From Sphaerulina vaccinii (Eukaryota > Ascomycota > Dothideomycetes > Mycosphaerellales > Mycosphaerellaceae): a DNA stretch of 64,000 nt. Positions 43,133 through 53,949 of this stretch are shown here, one piece after another (position 1 is the stretch's first letter; every line of letters starts with the position of its first letter). The stretch lies in NCBI GenBank assembly GCA_022570795.1, contig JAKUDP010000010.1, forward strand, positions 1,178,001-1,242,000, given 5' to 3'. A program made the translations under genes and the position numbers. Below the pieces are notes generated by a model. It saw only the letters and a list, made by a program, of their open reading frames with translations, was not told where the DNA came from and ran no database searches.

Positions 43133-44514
43133 TCAGACCTGAATTGCACTTCTAGCCAAAGACCTCTTAAGACCAAGACTCGAACGACCAGCCTCTCTAG
43201 CACAGGATCGCAATTGCTCATCGGCGGCAAAAGTCGAAGCTTCAATCCTGCCAGCCTCTTTCCCTACACTGTATCCAGCACTGAAGCTCAATGCACTCAA
43301 GAAAACCACAACTCCAGCAGACACTACCCAAGTCAGCAGGGTTGGAGTGACATGCAGATCTTCACGCGACTCAGATCTCCTCGCCTTCTTAAGAGATCTT
43401 CGTTCTCGGCTCGAACTTCTCCCAGCAACAGCTTTCCGCTTGCCCTCTTTCTGATCGGAGGTCGTTGCAGTAGACTGTGTAGAAGTCCTTCGTATCGTCG
43501 GCTTGAACGTGGGTTCCTGAACTTGTGGCGAAGGTGTGTGTTGGAGTGCCGACTCAGGGACGAGTCTAAATGTCATTGGATCTATCCTGTTGCTTCGCAG
43601 CGGTGCAGATGTTGATGCCGGGCGTTTCCCTTCGCCTTTGAGTCCACGCGCAGCAGCTGCAACAGATAGAAGACTGTGCAGACTTGCCTTCAAGGCTTCG
43701 TCGTGTTCGACTGCAGCATTGAACGAAGGAGACAGAGGATTCTGAGGTATATGGCTGGGTCGTCGTGCGTCTGGAAACGAGTGCCTTGCTGATGGACGAT
43801 GTGCTGGGGAAGGTCTTGTGGCTGGAAAGTATGAGCCTGGCACCTGTTGAGTCGAGCCTCGTCGTTGACCGCTGGGTGGGTGGGAGAACGCATTAGGCAG
43901 AGGCGTGAAGCAGTTCTCGTTCCCGATGGGGTAGTTGATGGCTGTCCTGTTCTCGTCATCGTCATCAGAGATGTGCGTGTGGTCTTCTTCGGACGCTGAA
44001 GATTGTGGTGCTGAGCCTCCAGCTGCAGTGTCTGATCGAAAGATATTGCCAGCCATCACAGGTCCCTCATTGGAAGAGGTCATGACTCTATCCGATTCAC
44101 TTTCACTTTCTTCGTATTCTTCTTGACTACTCGTCCCTCCTAGACTGTGAGTTCTGACAATGTTGAGATGCGTGGGTACACCAGGTCGTTGGGCACGCCG
44201 CCGTCTTGTTCTTTGGTCGCCCTGTACTCGAAGACCAGTCGTTACGATCTCGTCCCCAATGGACGATAGAGACGATGAGGATGGTTGTGAGGCAATTTCG
44301 ACCCAAGAATCGACTGTATCGTAGAAGTCAGCCCACTGATAGCTGGGAAGATAGAAACACGCCATTGTTAAGCAGCCAAGGTCGATCAAATACAGGAGTA
44401 CATCTGCAATGCAAGCAAAATCTACAGCGCCCAACTGTTCATACACATCAGCCTCTTCGACGACTCACCTTCTGCGCGTGTGCGCCTGTCAAAGGATGTA
44501 GAACGTGATGCCAT
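43133..44514 (-). CDS. Conserved-looking single-transmembrane protein of unknown function
   Basis: Exons 44514-44469 and 44403-43133 give 438 residues; the intron (65 nt, GTGAGT..GCAG) was placed so that the first exon MASRSTSFDRRTRAE joins DVLLYLIDLGCLTMACFYLPSYQWADFYDTVDSWVEIA. A long Ser/Pro/acidic disordered middle (~50-330) and a basic RSSSRERRSLKKARRSESRED lead to one transmembrane segment (PTLLTWVVSAGVVVFLSALSFSAGYSVGKEAGR) near the C-terminus, followed by an Arg/Ser tail. The basic stretch before the helix could keep it on the cytosolic or nucleoplasmic side, as in tail-anchored nuclear-envelope or ER proteins; that is inference. No family recognised. Confidence 0.72.
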
Positions 44515-45911
44515 GGCGGACGCGTGACCTAGTGGTCGTTGGAAATGGTCGCTCGAATGCGGCGGATGGGGGGTCGTGTTATTCATCTCGTCTGCTGCTC
44601 TCTTTCTAGCCTGACTTGAGTACTATGATATCTGCGGCAGGAGGCTGGCGAGGTCTCGTTGTCGTGAATCTCGTTTCGAGTGCCAGCGAATGTGCTCACG
44701 ATAGGTATCGTACCAGGCGCACAGCTGTGGTCCACTTGGAGAGCCGGTGTCGGACTCTTGCTAGCGACTGTGCCTGTCGCAATGTATTGATGCTTGTCAC
44801 CAATTGCTCCGAATGCCCAAAGGAGCCGGTCGAGAACAAGTAGGTCGAGGATGCAGATGCAGACGGCAGAGTGAGAGTGAATGGGCGGCGGTGTGAGCGA
44901 TCAGCCAGCTTCCATGTGACGTGGGCTGTGATGGATTGTCTCGATAAGAGGTGGGGAACCAAATGGTCCCTTGATCTGATCTGCTGGTAGCGTGGTGAGA
45001 ACGTTTATGAATAGAAGTGATCCACGTCCACGTTCGCGAAGACCGCAAGAGAACAAAGATGATGATGGAACTGGGAACAAAGCAGTCAGCTTTCAACAAG
45101 ACGAACGACGAACGACTGCGAGCTGGCAAGATACGAGAGCAGTACCCGATCTATGGACTCGAATCATGCCTGCATATTGCTGGTGCAAGGGACCAGCGCC
45201 AGATTATAGGAAGAGCTATGTAGATCCCGCTGGATACAAATCCGGCATGTCTAGCTTGTATGAGTAAGTCGTGCAGGTGGAGCACCTCAAAACACGTCGA
45301 TTTCGAGGCCGTCAGCAGCAACGAGCACACAGTACAGACTGCACTGGGCCACTGTTGCTCGGTACTCAGAGCGTGCTTGTAATCTCATGCCGCCGTCCTG
45401 AATGCATGTCCATCCGCCGCTGTCGACTTGTATCCTCAACTCCAGCACCCTCTCTGGTCAACATCTCCCTCGTAAATGAGCACAGCATGTGCTTGTCTAT
45501 GTGTGTGATGTAGGCAGCTATGGTTTGTCCCAACCTTCAAGGCCCGACGGGCTCAGGAACGCTTTGGAATATAGCGCCCGGACGACACACCGAGCTTACA
45601 AGGAGCTCAAGATGTGCGCCGCAATTGCTCTCAGATCTGTCAACCGGATATGCTCCATTGCATAGAAGTTCCCATAGGTCGTCGAACTGTCGCAGCAGTC
45701 GACCAACAGCGCCCGAAGGCACGTCAGGACCGCTGGACACAGATCTTTGTTATTGTAAGAAAAGAGAAGCTGCAGCCAGCGCGAAAAAGATTTGAGGCAG
45801 GCGACACTAGCGTGCCTTGGCGTTTACCACATGACTCGCGGGTCTTTGTCTTGCATCTCTCACACTCTCTACACTACCTTGATAGATTGTCACATCAACA
45901 CACACTTCAAC
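44515..45911. promoter_or_regulatory. Divergent intergenic region before SNU66
   Basis: About 1.4 kb. A 91-codon plus-strand ORF (44992-45267) shows no motif and is not called. The last ~100 bp (CACACTCTCTACACTACC) look like the SNU66 leader. Confidence 0.45.
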
Positions 45912-47891
45912 ATGGCTTCCGCTGCAGATATTGAGCAGATGAACAAGGTCCGCTTGTCGCTGGGCATGGCGCCGTTGCCAGTGCCCGGCGGAGGACCACA
46001 GTTCAAGGATGATGGCGACAGTGATAGTGATGCTGAGGACAGTGACGATTTGAGCACTCTGGACAAGCGCGCTGCCGCTGCGGGAAAAAACTGGGAGAAA
46101 CATGAAGCAGAGCGGCGAGAGAAGGAGGATAGGCAGAAGCGCAAAGATGCTATGAAGAAAGCCCGAGATCAGGCTGCTCGGTTCACAAAGCTGGAGGGCA
46201 AAGGTCTGGGAGAAGCTGACGAGGAGGAGGTGGACACGCGGACCTGGTTACTACAGCAGAAGAAGCGGCAAAAGAAGATCGATAAGGCTCGTAAGCTTGA
46301 AGAAGAACTGGCTGCTCGTGAACAACAGGCCGAGTATACTGCACAAGATCTAGCTGGCGTCAAAGTTGGCCACGAGGCCGCCGAGTTCGACGAGTTCACT
46401 GGCGAACAAGTGCTCACTCTGAAAGATCAAGAAATTGGCGACGAAAGCGAGGACGATGAGCTGGAGAACTCGGACATTAAGACAAAGGGAAAGCTGGAAG
46501 AGAGGCTTCGACTGCTGAAGAAGCGACCAGACTACGACCCCACTGAACAGGACGGAACACAAAACTTGCTATCCAAGTACGATGAAGAGATTGATGGCAA
46601 GCAGCACAAACGATTCACACTGGATGGGCGCGGCAATACTGTCGAGGCCCGGCGTAAGACAGCAGAGGATGCGCAAAGCACGAACAAAGGTGTGAAGATC
46701 AGTCTTGACATGCTAAAGGACGATGTGCCTGTCTCTGATTATGTTAATCCGTCCACGATCAAAGTCAAGAAGGCAAAGAAGAGCAAAAAGGAGAAGAAAT
46801 CAAGGCAAAAGGCGGTCGATGAGGATGATATTCCGGCAGTACAACGACAAAATCTCGATGCAGACTCCATGGACCTGGAAGGTACTCAAGCCAGCTCTTC
46901 CAGCACCGGTACGAAAAAGCGAGCCTTTGACTTCGACGATGACGATGATTTACAAGCGAAGCTGGCCGCTACACGAAGAGAAGCCCTGAAGAAGCGGAAA
47001 AAGACTGACGCCACTGAACTTGCTCGTCAACTACGAGAGGAAATGCCAATCGACGAAGCTGATCAAGAAGAGGGTGGTCTGGTCATTGACGAGACATCTG
47101 AGTTTGTTGCCAACTTGAAGAGACCAGATGAGATCGAGGAGAATTCACCACGCCGAGCACCAACATTGCATGTTAGCAATAACAATGCACAACAAGACGA
47201 TGATGGCGACATCGCAATGGGCCAGGAATCGTACGCAGACATTGAAGAGGCGCAAGAGCGAGCTGAACGAGCCAAGGTCGAATCTTCTATCCCTGAAGGC
47301 CGCACTGCGACTGGTCTTGAGGAAGAGGATAACATGTCCGGACAAGGAATTGGAGCTTCGTTGGCCATGTTGCGTAAGCGTGGCTTACTTGACAACTCAG
47401 AATCCGATCAAAAGGCAGACAAAGAACGCAAACGTGCGCAATTCCTGGCAGACAAGGAGCATGTGATCAGAGAATTCGACCACAAGGCCAAGGAACAACG
47501 CGAAGCCGATCGTCGCAGCGGGAAATATGACAAGCTGAGCAACAGAGATCGTGATGCGCTCGCCCGTCAACAGAACGAACAGCGTGAGCAATTTATCTCT
47601 CGCTTGCTGGCTGACAAGTTCAACAAGGAGTATAAGCCAGATGTGAAGCTACAATACCATGACGAGTTCGGCCGCGAGATGAACCAGAAAGAGGCATTCA
47701 AGCATCTCAGTCATGCCTTCCACGGTAAAGGTTCTGGCAAGCAAAAGACCGAGAAGAAGCTCAAGAAGATGGAAGATGAGAAGAAGAATGTGTCAAAAAA
47801 CATTTTGAACATTGGCGACGAGGCCGGTTTCTCGAATGTTGGTCAAGCTCAAGGGAAACGGCAGAAGACTGCTGGTGTTCGTCTTCAATAG
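45912..47891 (+). CDS. SNU66: U4/U6.U5 tri-snRNP component SNU66/SART1
   Basis: A single exon encodes 659 residues from MASAADIEQMNKVRLSLGMAPLPVPG, the family's N-terminal signature. The protein is highly charged and largely helical, with KNWEKHEAERREKEDRQKR, TWLLQQKKRQKKIDKARKLEEE and YTAQDLAGVKVGHEAAEF, then the conserved C-terminal block YHDEFGREMNQKEAFKHLSHAFHGKGSGKQKTEKKLKK and GKRQKTAGVRLQ at the end. SNU66/SART1 bridges U5 and U4/U6 in the tri-snRNP for pre-mRNA splicing in the nucleus. The frame is open upstream to 45792, but the ATG at 45912 gives the family start. Confidence 0.94.
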   Translation: MASAADIEQMNKVRLSLGMAPLPVPGGGPQFKDDGDSDSDAEDSDDLSTLDKRAAAAGKNWEKHEAERREKEDRQKRKDAMKKARDQAARFTKLEGKGLGEADEEEVDTRTWLLQQKKRQKKIDKARKLEEELAAREQQAEYTAQDLAGVKVGHEAAEFDEFTGEQVLTLKDQEIGDESEDDELENSDIKTKGKLEERLRLLKKRPDYDPTEQDGTQNLLSKYDEEIDGKQHKRFTLDGRGNTVEARRKTAEDAQSTNKGVKISLDMLKDDVPVSDYVNPSTIKVKKAKKSKKEKKSRQKAVDEDDIPAVQRQNLDADSMDLEGTQASSSSTGTKKRAFDFDDDDDLQAKLAATRREALKKRKKTDATELARQLREEMPIDEADQEEGGLVIDETSEFVANLKRPDEIEENSPRRAPTLHVSNNNAQQDDDGDIAMGQESYADIEEAQERAERAKVESSIPEGRTATGLEEEDNMSGQGIGASLAMLRKRGLLDNSESDQKADKERKRAQFLADKEHVIREFDHKAKEQREADRRSGKYDKLSNRDRDALARQQNEQREQFISRLLADKFNKEYKPDVKLQYHDEFGREMNQKEAFKHLSHAFHGKGSGKQKTEKKLKKMEDEKKNVSKNILNIGDEAGFSNVGQAQGKRQKTAGVRLQ

Positions 47892-48676
47892 ACGACAAGG
47901 AAAGGTTAGTGAATCACCACAAATGCAGCGATCAGCCAAATATTCATCAGAGATTTACAGTATCCGGACGTTCCGCCTGATCGACATTACAAGGTAAGTG
48001 CGAGTATATTCATGACTGGTATCACTCTCTCAAGGTAGGCAAGCGTGTTGTTGTGATACGTGATGTCCGAATGAATTAACTACTTGCCTCGTATATGAAT
48101 TGGCAAAATTCTGCCTCTACATTGCTGTGATTCGCCTCAGCAAGCAGAGAAGTGCTACTTGTACCGTTGAAAGCAGCATCTTCACAAGCTCCGTATCCTG
48201 AGGCTCGAAGTGCCATCCGCACCAACACTCAATGTACTGCTGAAGAACAACGGAAGCGACCGCTTGTCATATGCCCATACACGCGGTGAGATCGTAAGCT
48301 TTGAATGCTGCTACAGAATCCGAGATGTTGCATGTTATACATATCTCCTGTCTTGCTTGTGATTGAGACGGGCTTGGCGTAAAGGAAGAGAGAGAGGGAG
48401 AGAGTGGCATCTCAAGTTGCCTATATACCTGTGTTTTCTTTAGCACTATAATCCTGTAACTCCTTACATACTCTATCAATACCACACGCGTGACTCGAGG
48501 TATCCTGCCACAGAAACGCGTGATCTTGGGCAAAGCTGACCAGAACGCGTCGCTGGCGCGTGCTTTCTTCTCCACAACCACACTTCACACTTTTCACACT
48601 TCTCAACTCACCTGCTCTGCACACATTACCACGACTTTCTCTTCACACACCACTCTCCCGAGACCATATCCACAAC
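47892..48676. promoter_or_regulatory. Intergenic region and EAF3 promoter
   Basis: 785 bp with no supported gene. The pyrimidine-rich stretch 48570-48676 (CTTCTCCACAACCACACTTC) is a likely leader. Confidence 0.5.
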
Positions 48677-50281
48677 ATGGCGCCAGCTCAGAGTACACAA
48701 GCGATGTACACCAAGGACGAGCGTGTCCTTTGCTTCCACGGAGAATTACTTTACGAAGCCAAAGTACTCGAAGCCAAGGCCAAGGATCCTGATGACAAGA
48801 ATGGAGGCCATAAGTATCGCGTTCACTACAAGGGCTGGAAGAACACGTGAGTCCTCTCTCTTCGTCGGTTTGGTGGGTACGAAATGTCCTCAAACCAACC
48901 GAAGTCCTCTCTGGCACCCCCGTACTTGCCGACCTTGTGGGACTACTTCCAGCAAACGACATCTGGCTCTTGCTTGAGAGCCCGGCGTATTGCGAGCAAG
49001 TTGGCAACAGCGGCACACATTTACCCGATCATGGAGCTGGAGACCTTGGAGACTGTTGCTAACATAATTTCCGCTATAGGTGGGATGACTGGGTACCACA
49101 GGAGCGGTTACGGAAATTCTCAGATGAGAACAAGGAGCTTGCGCAGAACCTCAAGAAGGACATGGAGGCGCAGAGACGAGCAGCAGCTGGTGGGTGCCAT
49201 CATCTGTAGTGATAAGGGTCTGTGCTAACCTGACATGACAGGTGTCTCAGCACGTGGTAGCGAGGACCGAAGTTCTGTAGCGCCGCCACCACCGCCACGA
49301 GGAATCAAGCGTTCGCGAGACATGGAGGGTATCGACAAGGTAAGTCGTTGTATGGAATCTGCACTGTCCAGGCTTGTCCCTTGGAGCAGAGGGTCGGCCA
49401 CTTACAGCGTAACGCGAATCATCAAAGCTGCAGAATCATGCATAGGAGTTCTTTTCGACAGCACGTCTTGGCTCGACAAGTCTTCTGGCTGCACTGCAGC
49501 ATATATGCTCCCACGCGGCGCTCATTCTTCAGTCGAAACATTGCTGACCGTACGTCACAGGAAGAGGACTTCATACGCCGCCCTGCTGTGCGTTTGTTCA
49601 TCCCCGATACACTCAAATCTATCCTCGTAGACGATTGGGAGAAAGTGACCAAAGACCAAAAGCTGGTACAGATGCCAGCTCCTACGTCCATTAATCAGTT
49701 CTTAGAAGAGTACTACCGATTCGAGAGCAAACATCGCAGAGCTGGATCTGCAGACGCCGAGATTCTGGAAGAGGTCATCGCTGGAGTCAGAGAATACTTC
49801 AACAAGTGCCTCGGTCGCATTCTCTTGTACCGCTTCGAACGCGCTCAGTACCATCAGGTGCATAAGGACCTCGAGTCGGGCTCTGGGGAAAATGCCGGCA
49901 AATCTCTGTGTGATATGTATGGCTGCGAGCATCTTCTGAGACTATTTGGTGAGCATACGGGACGAGCTCGTGCTACGGAAGAGGAACACTGACCAGAGTA
50001 TAGTCTCGATGCCGGATCTCATCGTCCATACCAACATGGACTCGCAGTCGGTCAGCAGACTACGAGAGGAGCTAGCCAAGATGACGCAGTGGTTGGCGAA
50101 GCATATTGACACATATCTTTCGGCGGAGTACGAGCACGCTGGGCAGGACTACGAAATTGGTAAGAATGGCTCTTGACACTACTGTACCTCATTCACAGCA
50201 CGGCGCACGGCATTCGGCGTTACTGGCGCTACGTCGGTCTGGAAAAGCAGACCATGGTTTACTGCAGCATTTGAATCTTGA
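48677..50281 (+). CDS. EAF3: Chromodomain/MRG protein EAF3 (NuA4 and Rpd3S subunit)
   Basis: Six exons, 48677-48846, 49080-49189, 49242-49339, 49561-49948, 50004-50159 and 50199-50281, give 334 residues. The N-terminal chromo barrel reads RVLCFHGELLYEAKVLEAKA, KYRVHYKGWKNTWDDWVPQERL across intron 1. The MRG domain starts in exon 4 (VRLFIPDTLKSILVDDWEKVTKDQKLVQMPAPTSINQFLEEYYRFE), then LEEVIAGVREYFNKCLGRILLYRFERAQY and YGCEHLLRLFVSMPDLI. Eaf3/MRG15 reads H3K36 methylation and recruits NuA4 or Rpd3S. Introns 1 (233 nt) and 3 (221 nt) are much longer than the others (52-60 nt). The final exon (ARRTAFGVTGATSVWKSRP) is less conserved; readthrough of the last donor would end at 50176 instead. Confidence 0.9.
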
Positions 50282-50485
50282 GTCTAAGCACACTTCGTCT
50301 CCGCCATTGTCTACACTGGTGGGATTACAGCTGCCGAACGTAGAATCTTAGATACGCGAACGGGTAGTTATCAGAAGTGTTGATCTTTTTACTTAACGTC
50401 TCTCGGGTTGTCGTTATAATCTATGCAGCCCAGAGCAGAGACAGCGCACAGCAACGACGAAACCCCCCCGAACCAGTTGCACCAC

Positions 50486-52660
50486 TCATCGGATCAGCCA
50501 CGCCAGGTATCTACTCAAAGGTCCGTCATGCTTGAGGAGCTCGCAATCGGCACGTAGTTGTAGCGTTCCATCTGGCAGCCTCGCCGGAAGACTCCAGAGA
50601 GTGTGCTGCAAGCTACCCTTGTGCTTCACTTCGAGATTCTGCGCACATGTCTCGCAGAGCTTGAGTCCACAACCTGCAGTGGTGTCCGTGAGGTCGTCCT
50701 CCTGCGTCTGGCATTCGTATACGGCCATTTCAGGACAGATCGAGCAGTAAAGCGCGAGTTCCTGAACGTCCTGCATTTCTCCTCCATGTTTGTTGTGAAA
50801 CTGCTCGAGAATGGCATCATCACCATAAATGCCAATTATAGGCTGCATGTAGTGCCTATCGCACGAGATCATGCGCATCCTTGCCGTCGTACACACTGTG
50901 CATATGTTTGTTGGCTTCTTCCTTCGAGAGAGTTCGCTGGCTTTTGATCCGTCTTTGTGGTCAACCACCCTTATTGTTCGCACGCCGAAACCACAGATCG
51001 CGGCATCCGGAGCTACACAGAAGAGACATGGCTTGGCGGCTTCCTGGGGCTGATTGTCGCAGTTGAACAGTATCGGGTACGAATAGGACGTTTCTACTAT
51101 TCGGGTCGCAACTGTTTGTGGTGGTACCGGTGGCTTTGCTGTTGGTTGAGGTTTGTGATGATTCATCTTCTCAAGCTCGAATGATGGTGTCTGATCAACG
51201 GCATCGCCAGCGTTGACGATGGGAACACTGACCTTATCGCGAATGGTGCATGGTAGACTCTTGGACATACAGTCGACGCAACCAGTCCTGTAATGGCCAT
51301 CGCTGTCTGGTAGGTAATGACACTGTCCCCCTGTATCGTGACATTCCAGGCATTCTTCTGGGGCGGTCCAGTACTTGCTTCTGAGTTTCTTCTTTGGAAG
51401 TGTCCATCCACCTTCCTCATCAAGATATCTGAGACGCACCTTGATGTGATCTCTCGCGGGACCAGCGATACAAGATTGTCCTCTGGCTGCGCATTGGTCA
51501 CATGTCGAGCCATGATTGCGTGTCGTGGTGTACGAGCATTTACGACGTGGCTTGCAAGCCTCACATGCTTTGAACCGTACTGGTTGTATGATGAGTTGAC
51601 AATCATCATGATCAGCACGGCAATGATCGCAGGGCCAAGAGGTTTCATCTTCTAAAAGCGAGCAATGTTCATGAAGCTCTGCGCATGCATAGCAGCCACG
51701 GGCCGACGGGTGGTTTGCCAGGTCATGTTGTAACTCATCCTCTTGCGCGATAGCAAGAGTAGCCACATCAGAGGACGACCTTACAGCAGCAGGTCTTCGG
51801 TGCCGAAGGGAGTACCCCTTGAGATCGCCCTCGTTGCATCCAGCTAGCCTTTTGGCTTGCACAACAAAGTTGTTCCTGCCTGCCTCGCTGGCGAATTTCA
51901 AGATGATTTTTAGCTCGACAATCTGCTGTTTGTGTGTCCTCACAGGCAAGCCCATCTCTTCATCTCCAGATGATGTCCTGAATAGATCACCTGTCTCGGT
52001 ATTGCGAGTGTAAACCCCAGCATTTCGAGCACGATGGCTGATCTTCCTTCTTACCTGCTGGCGTTTCGGCTGGTCTTCAGGATCGTAGGTTGCGTCGTCT
52101 GAGTCATTATCAAATCGAGGCAAGGCGTACGTGTGTTCAGTCCTATGCTGCGGGCGAAGAGTCCTCTTTGGTAGTTCGTAATCTTCGTAGTCGTCCGAGT
52201 TGAAGTCTGACTCGCCGCATGTCTGCGCACTCTCCGATCTAGTGACACTGCGGGCTACAGTCTGGTCGTGTGCTGTTGGCGTGTCAGTTCTGGTACCTCT
52301 CCAAGTTTCCCAGCCTGATTGTAAGAGGTCGTTTGAATCAGCTGCGGGAGGATCATCGAAAGCAGCATCGTCGACATCGAGCTCGTCGACATCGATCATA
52401 TCCACATCATCAACATGAGATCGATCGTAATCACGACCACTCGTGGCTATAGATGTGGCGTGGTGTTGCACGTCTGCTGCTTGTTGGGTAGTCGCGATGT
52501 TGGGCTGTCCTGCTGCTGGGACTACCATTTGGGAAGAGTCGAAGAGGTTGCCCGGATCGGCAGACATCTCGGGGGGATGCTCAAGAGTGAGATCCATGCT
52601 GTGGGAAGCTTGAAAGCGGTTGGCGATGCTATGTGTGGAATTTTGCAGATGTCGAAACAT
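50486..52660 (-). CDS. Protein with three tandem Zn2Cys6-like clusters and further CxxC pairs; function unknown
   Basis: A single exon encodes 724 residues; an ATG at 52597 (MDLTLEH) could be the start. The N-terminal third is acidic and disordered (DVDMIDVDELDVDD). Residues ~207-290 may form a small conserved fold with basic ends. Then come six CxxCx5-6C half-motifs: C323/326/333, C344/347/354, C366/369/375, C387/390/397, C437/440/447, C461/464/471. Taken in pairs, with linkers of 10-13, these match the Zn2Cys6 spacing three times over. More CxxC pairs (546/549, 587/590, 639/642, 664-672) suggest a C-terminal zinc-ribbon-like region. Unlike standard Zn2Cys6 activators, no cluster is N-terminal and no fungal_trans domain is seen. 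A nuclear or chromatin role is inference. Confidence 0.75.
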   Translation of the reverse strand: MFRHLQNSTHSIANRFQASHSMDLTLEHPPEMSADPGNLFDSSQMVVPAAGQPNIATTQQAADVQHHATSIATSGRDYDRSHVDDVDMIDVDELDVDDAAFDDPPAADSNDLLQSGWETWRGTRTDTPTAHDQTVARSVTRSESAQTCGESDFNSDDYEDYELPKRTLRPQHRTEHTYALPRFDNDSDDATYDPEDQPKRQQVRRKISHRARNAGVYTRNTETGDLFRTSSGDEEMGLPVRTHKQQIVELKIILKFASEAGRNNFVVQAKRLAGCNEGDLKGYSLRHRRPAAVRSSSDVATLAIAQEDELQHDLANHPSARGCYACAELHEHCSLLEDETSWPCDHCRADHDDCQLIIQPVRFKACEACKPRRKCSYTTTRNHGSTCDQCAARGQSCIAGPARDHIKVRLRYLDEEGGWTLPKKKLRSKYWTAPEECLECHDTGGQCHYLPDSDGHYRTGCVDCMSKSLPCTIRDKVSVPIVNAGDAVDQTPSFELEKMNHHKPQPTAKPPVPPQTVATRIVETSYSYPILFNCDNQPQEAAKPCLFCVAPDAAICGFGVRTIRVVDHKDGSKASELSRRKKPTNICTVCTTARMRMISCDRHYMQPIIGIYGDDAILEQFHNKHGGEMQDVQELALYCSICPEMAVYECQTQEDDLTDTTAGCGLKLCETCAQNLEVKHKGSLQHTLWSLPARLPDGTLQLRADCELLKHDGPLSRYLAWLIR

Positions 52661-53288
52661 TGGAGATCAGCTGGAAGCTTCATGTGAAAGTAAGCTGAAT
52701 ACTTCACTTCGCATTTATCGTGGGCAAGAACGCCATGCAGGGTCTTCTGTGCACATTGAGTTAAGGAGTTTGCGGCTTCGTTGGATTCACTGTGTGAGGC
52801 GCTCAGAAATGCACCATCTCTGCGACTCAGCTAGCCGTTTCTTGGGTAGGCTGTGTTAAAGGACGTAGCCATTGATCGCCTACGAATCATATGCTGAAGG
52901 TCTTATCGCACGCGGATGCTCAGAAGCTGCATCGACATAGGCTGAAAAGTCACATTTCGATCGAGGCAATAATTCACTTGTTGATGCACCTAGAGTCGCT
53001 ATACCAGCATTGCTCGTAGTCTCGGTTTGGTCTTGTACATGTCTTGTAGTCGTCGTGCAGACTTTCGTTTGCTCTCGTGCTGTTTTGATGAGGAATTCCT
53101 GTAAGCTATATTCAGTATGTCCAGCACGAGCTGCGCCGATTATTTCTGGAACATGTCATCGTAAGGTGGTGGCCTAGGTAAAGCTGAAGCTGGCGAAGGA
53201 AAGAACGCTTTGATCGCTTTGGCTGCCAAGTCGTGGGCATTTGAGTTTTCGCCGCTCGTAGTCTCAGTCATCAGATCACGTGCTTAGG
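52661..53288. promoter_or_regulatory. Upstream region of the Cys-rich gene up to the insertion site
   Basis: About 630 bp of normal composition with no gene seen. It ends at the direct repeat flanking the AT-rich element. Confidence 0.45.
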
Positions 53289-53301
53289 GCAAGCCATTCC
53301 G
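53289..53301 (+). repeat. Left copy of candidate target-site duplication
   Basis: GCAAGCCATTCCG abuts the left inverted repeat. GCAAGATTCCG abuts the right one at 63321-63331 in the same orientation; the two differ by a 2-nt indel. Confidence 0.5.
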
Positions 53302-53350
53302 CGCGTGGTCTAAGGGCCCAACCGGCTTTTTTGGTAATATTAATTAGCTT
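53302..53350 (+). repeat. Left terminal inverted repeat of the AT-rich element
   Basis: Its inner part (TTTTTTGGTAATATTAATTA from 53327) matches the reverse complement of 63270-63292 (CTTTTGGCATATACTAATTA). The outer part, GTCTAAGGGCCCAAC, pairs with AGTCTGAGGGCCTAAC on the reverse strand at 63297-63312. Roughly three quarters of positions agree. Confidence 0.65.
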
Positions 53351-53949
53351 CTATATACTAATTTCGCGTATATACTAATTAGCTTGTTCAAACAGATTTA
53401 TATAGCGACGACGATAGCAGATATCAAATTAGAGAAACTAAAGAGTACAAAGTATAGTATAAGGTATAGAGAACAAGTATATAATATCTAAAATCCCTAT
53501 TCCGAACAATGCGCATGCGAAAACGCGTATTAGGTAGTTTTTATATATTATATAGGCCGACACTACTACTTTCTAGATACTACTCCTTCTACTATAGACA
53601 AGCTCTACTAACTAGATAAAGTATATATAGTACCTAAGACGCGTAGAAATCTAGTAATAAAGAGTTTTCGCACAATACCTTACGTTAAAGACTAGAAACG
53701 CAGTTAGTCTACGAGGGTCGCTAAGTAGCCTTAGGCAATATTATCCTTCGAATCTAAGTCTACTAAGTTCGAAAATCGATCGAGGGGTAGAGTAGGAGGT
53801 AGGCTATCGACTAGGAGTATATATAGGAGTGCTAGGGACGTAGACGTTAGCGAATTGTTCGATATAAGCTTTTCTAGTCTAGGTAGAGAAGATAGTAATA
53901 GCAACCTATCTAACATAGAATCTTATATAAGCGATCTTATTCTAAATAA

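Noticed and set aside
44992..45267. 91-codon ORF between the TM-protein gene and SNU66
   Set aside because: No motif, no upstream promoter-like sequence, not extendable by a credible intron.
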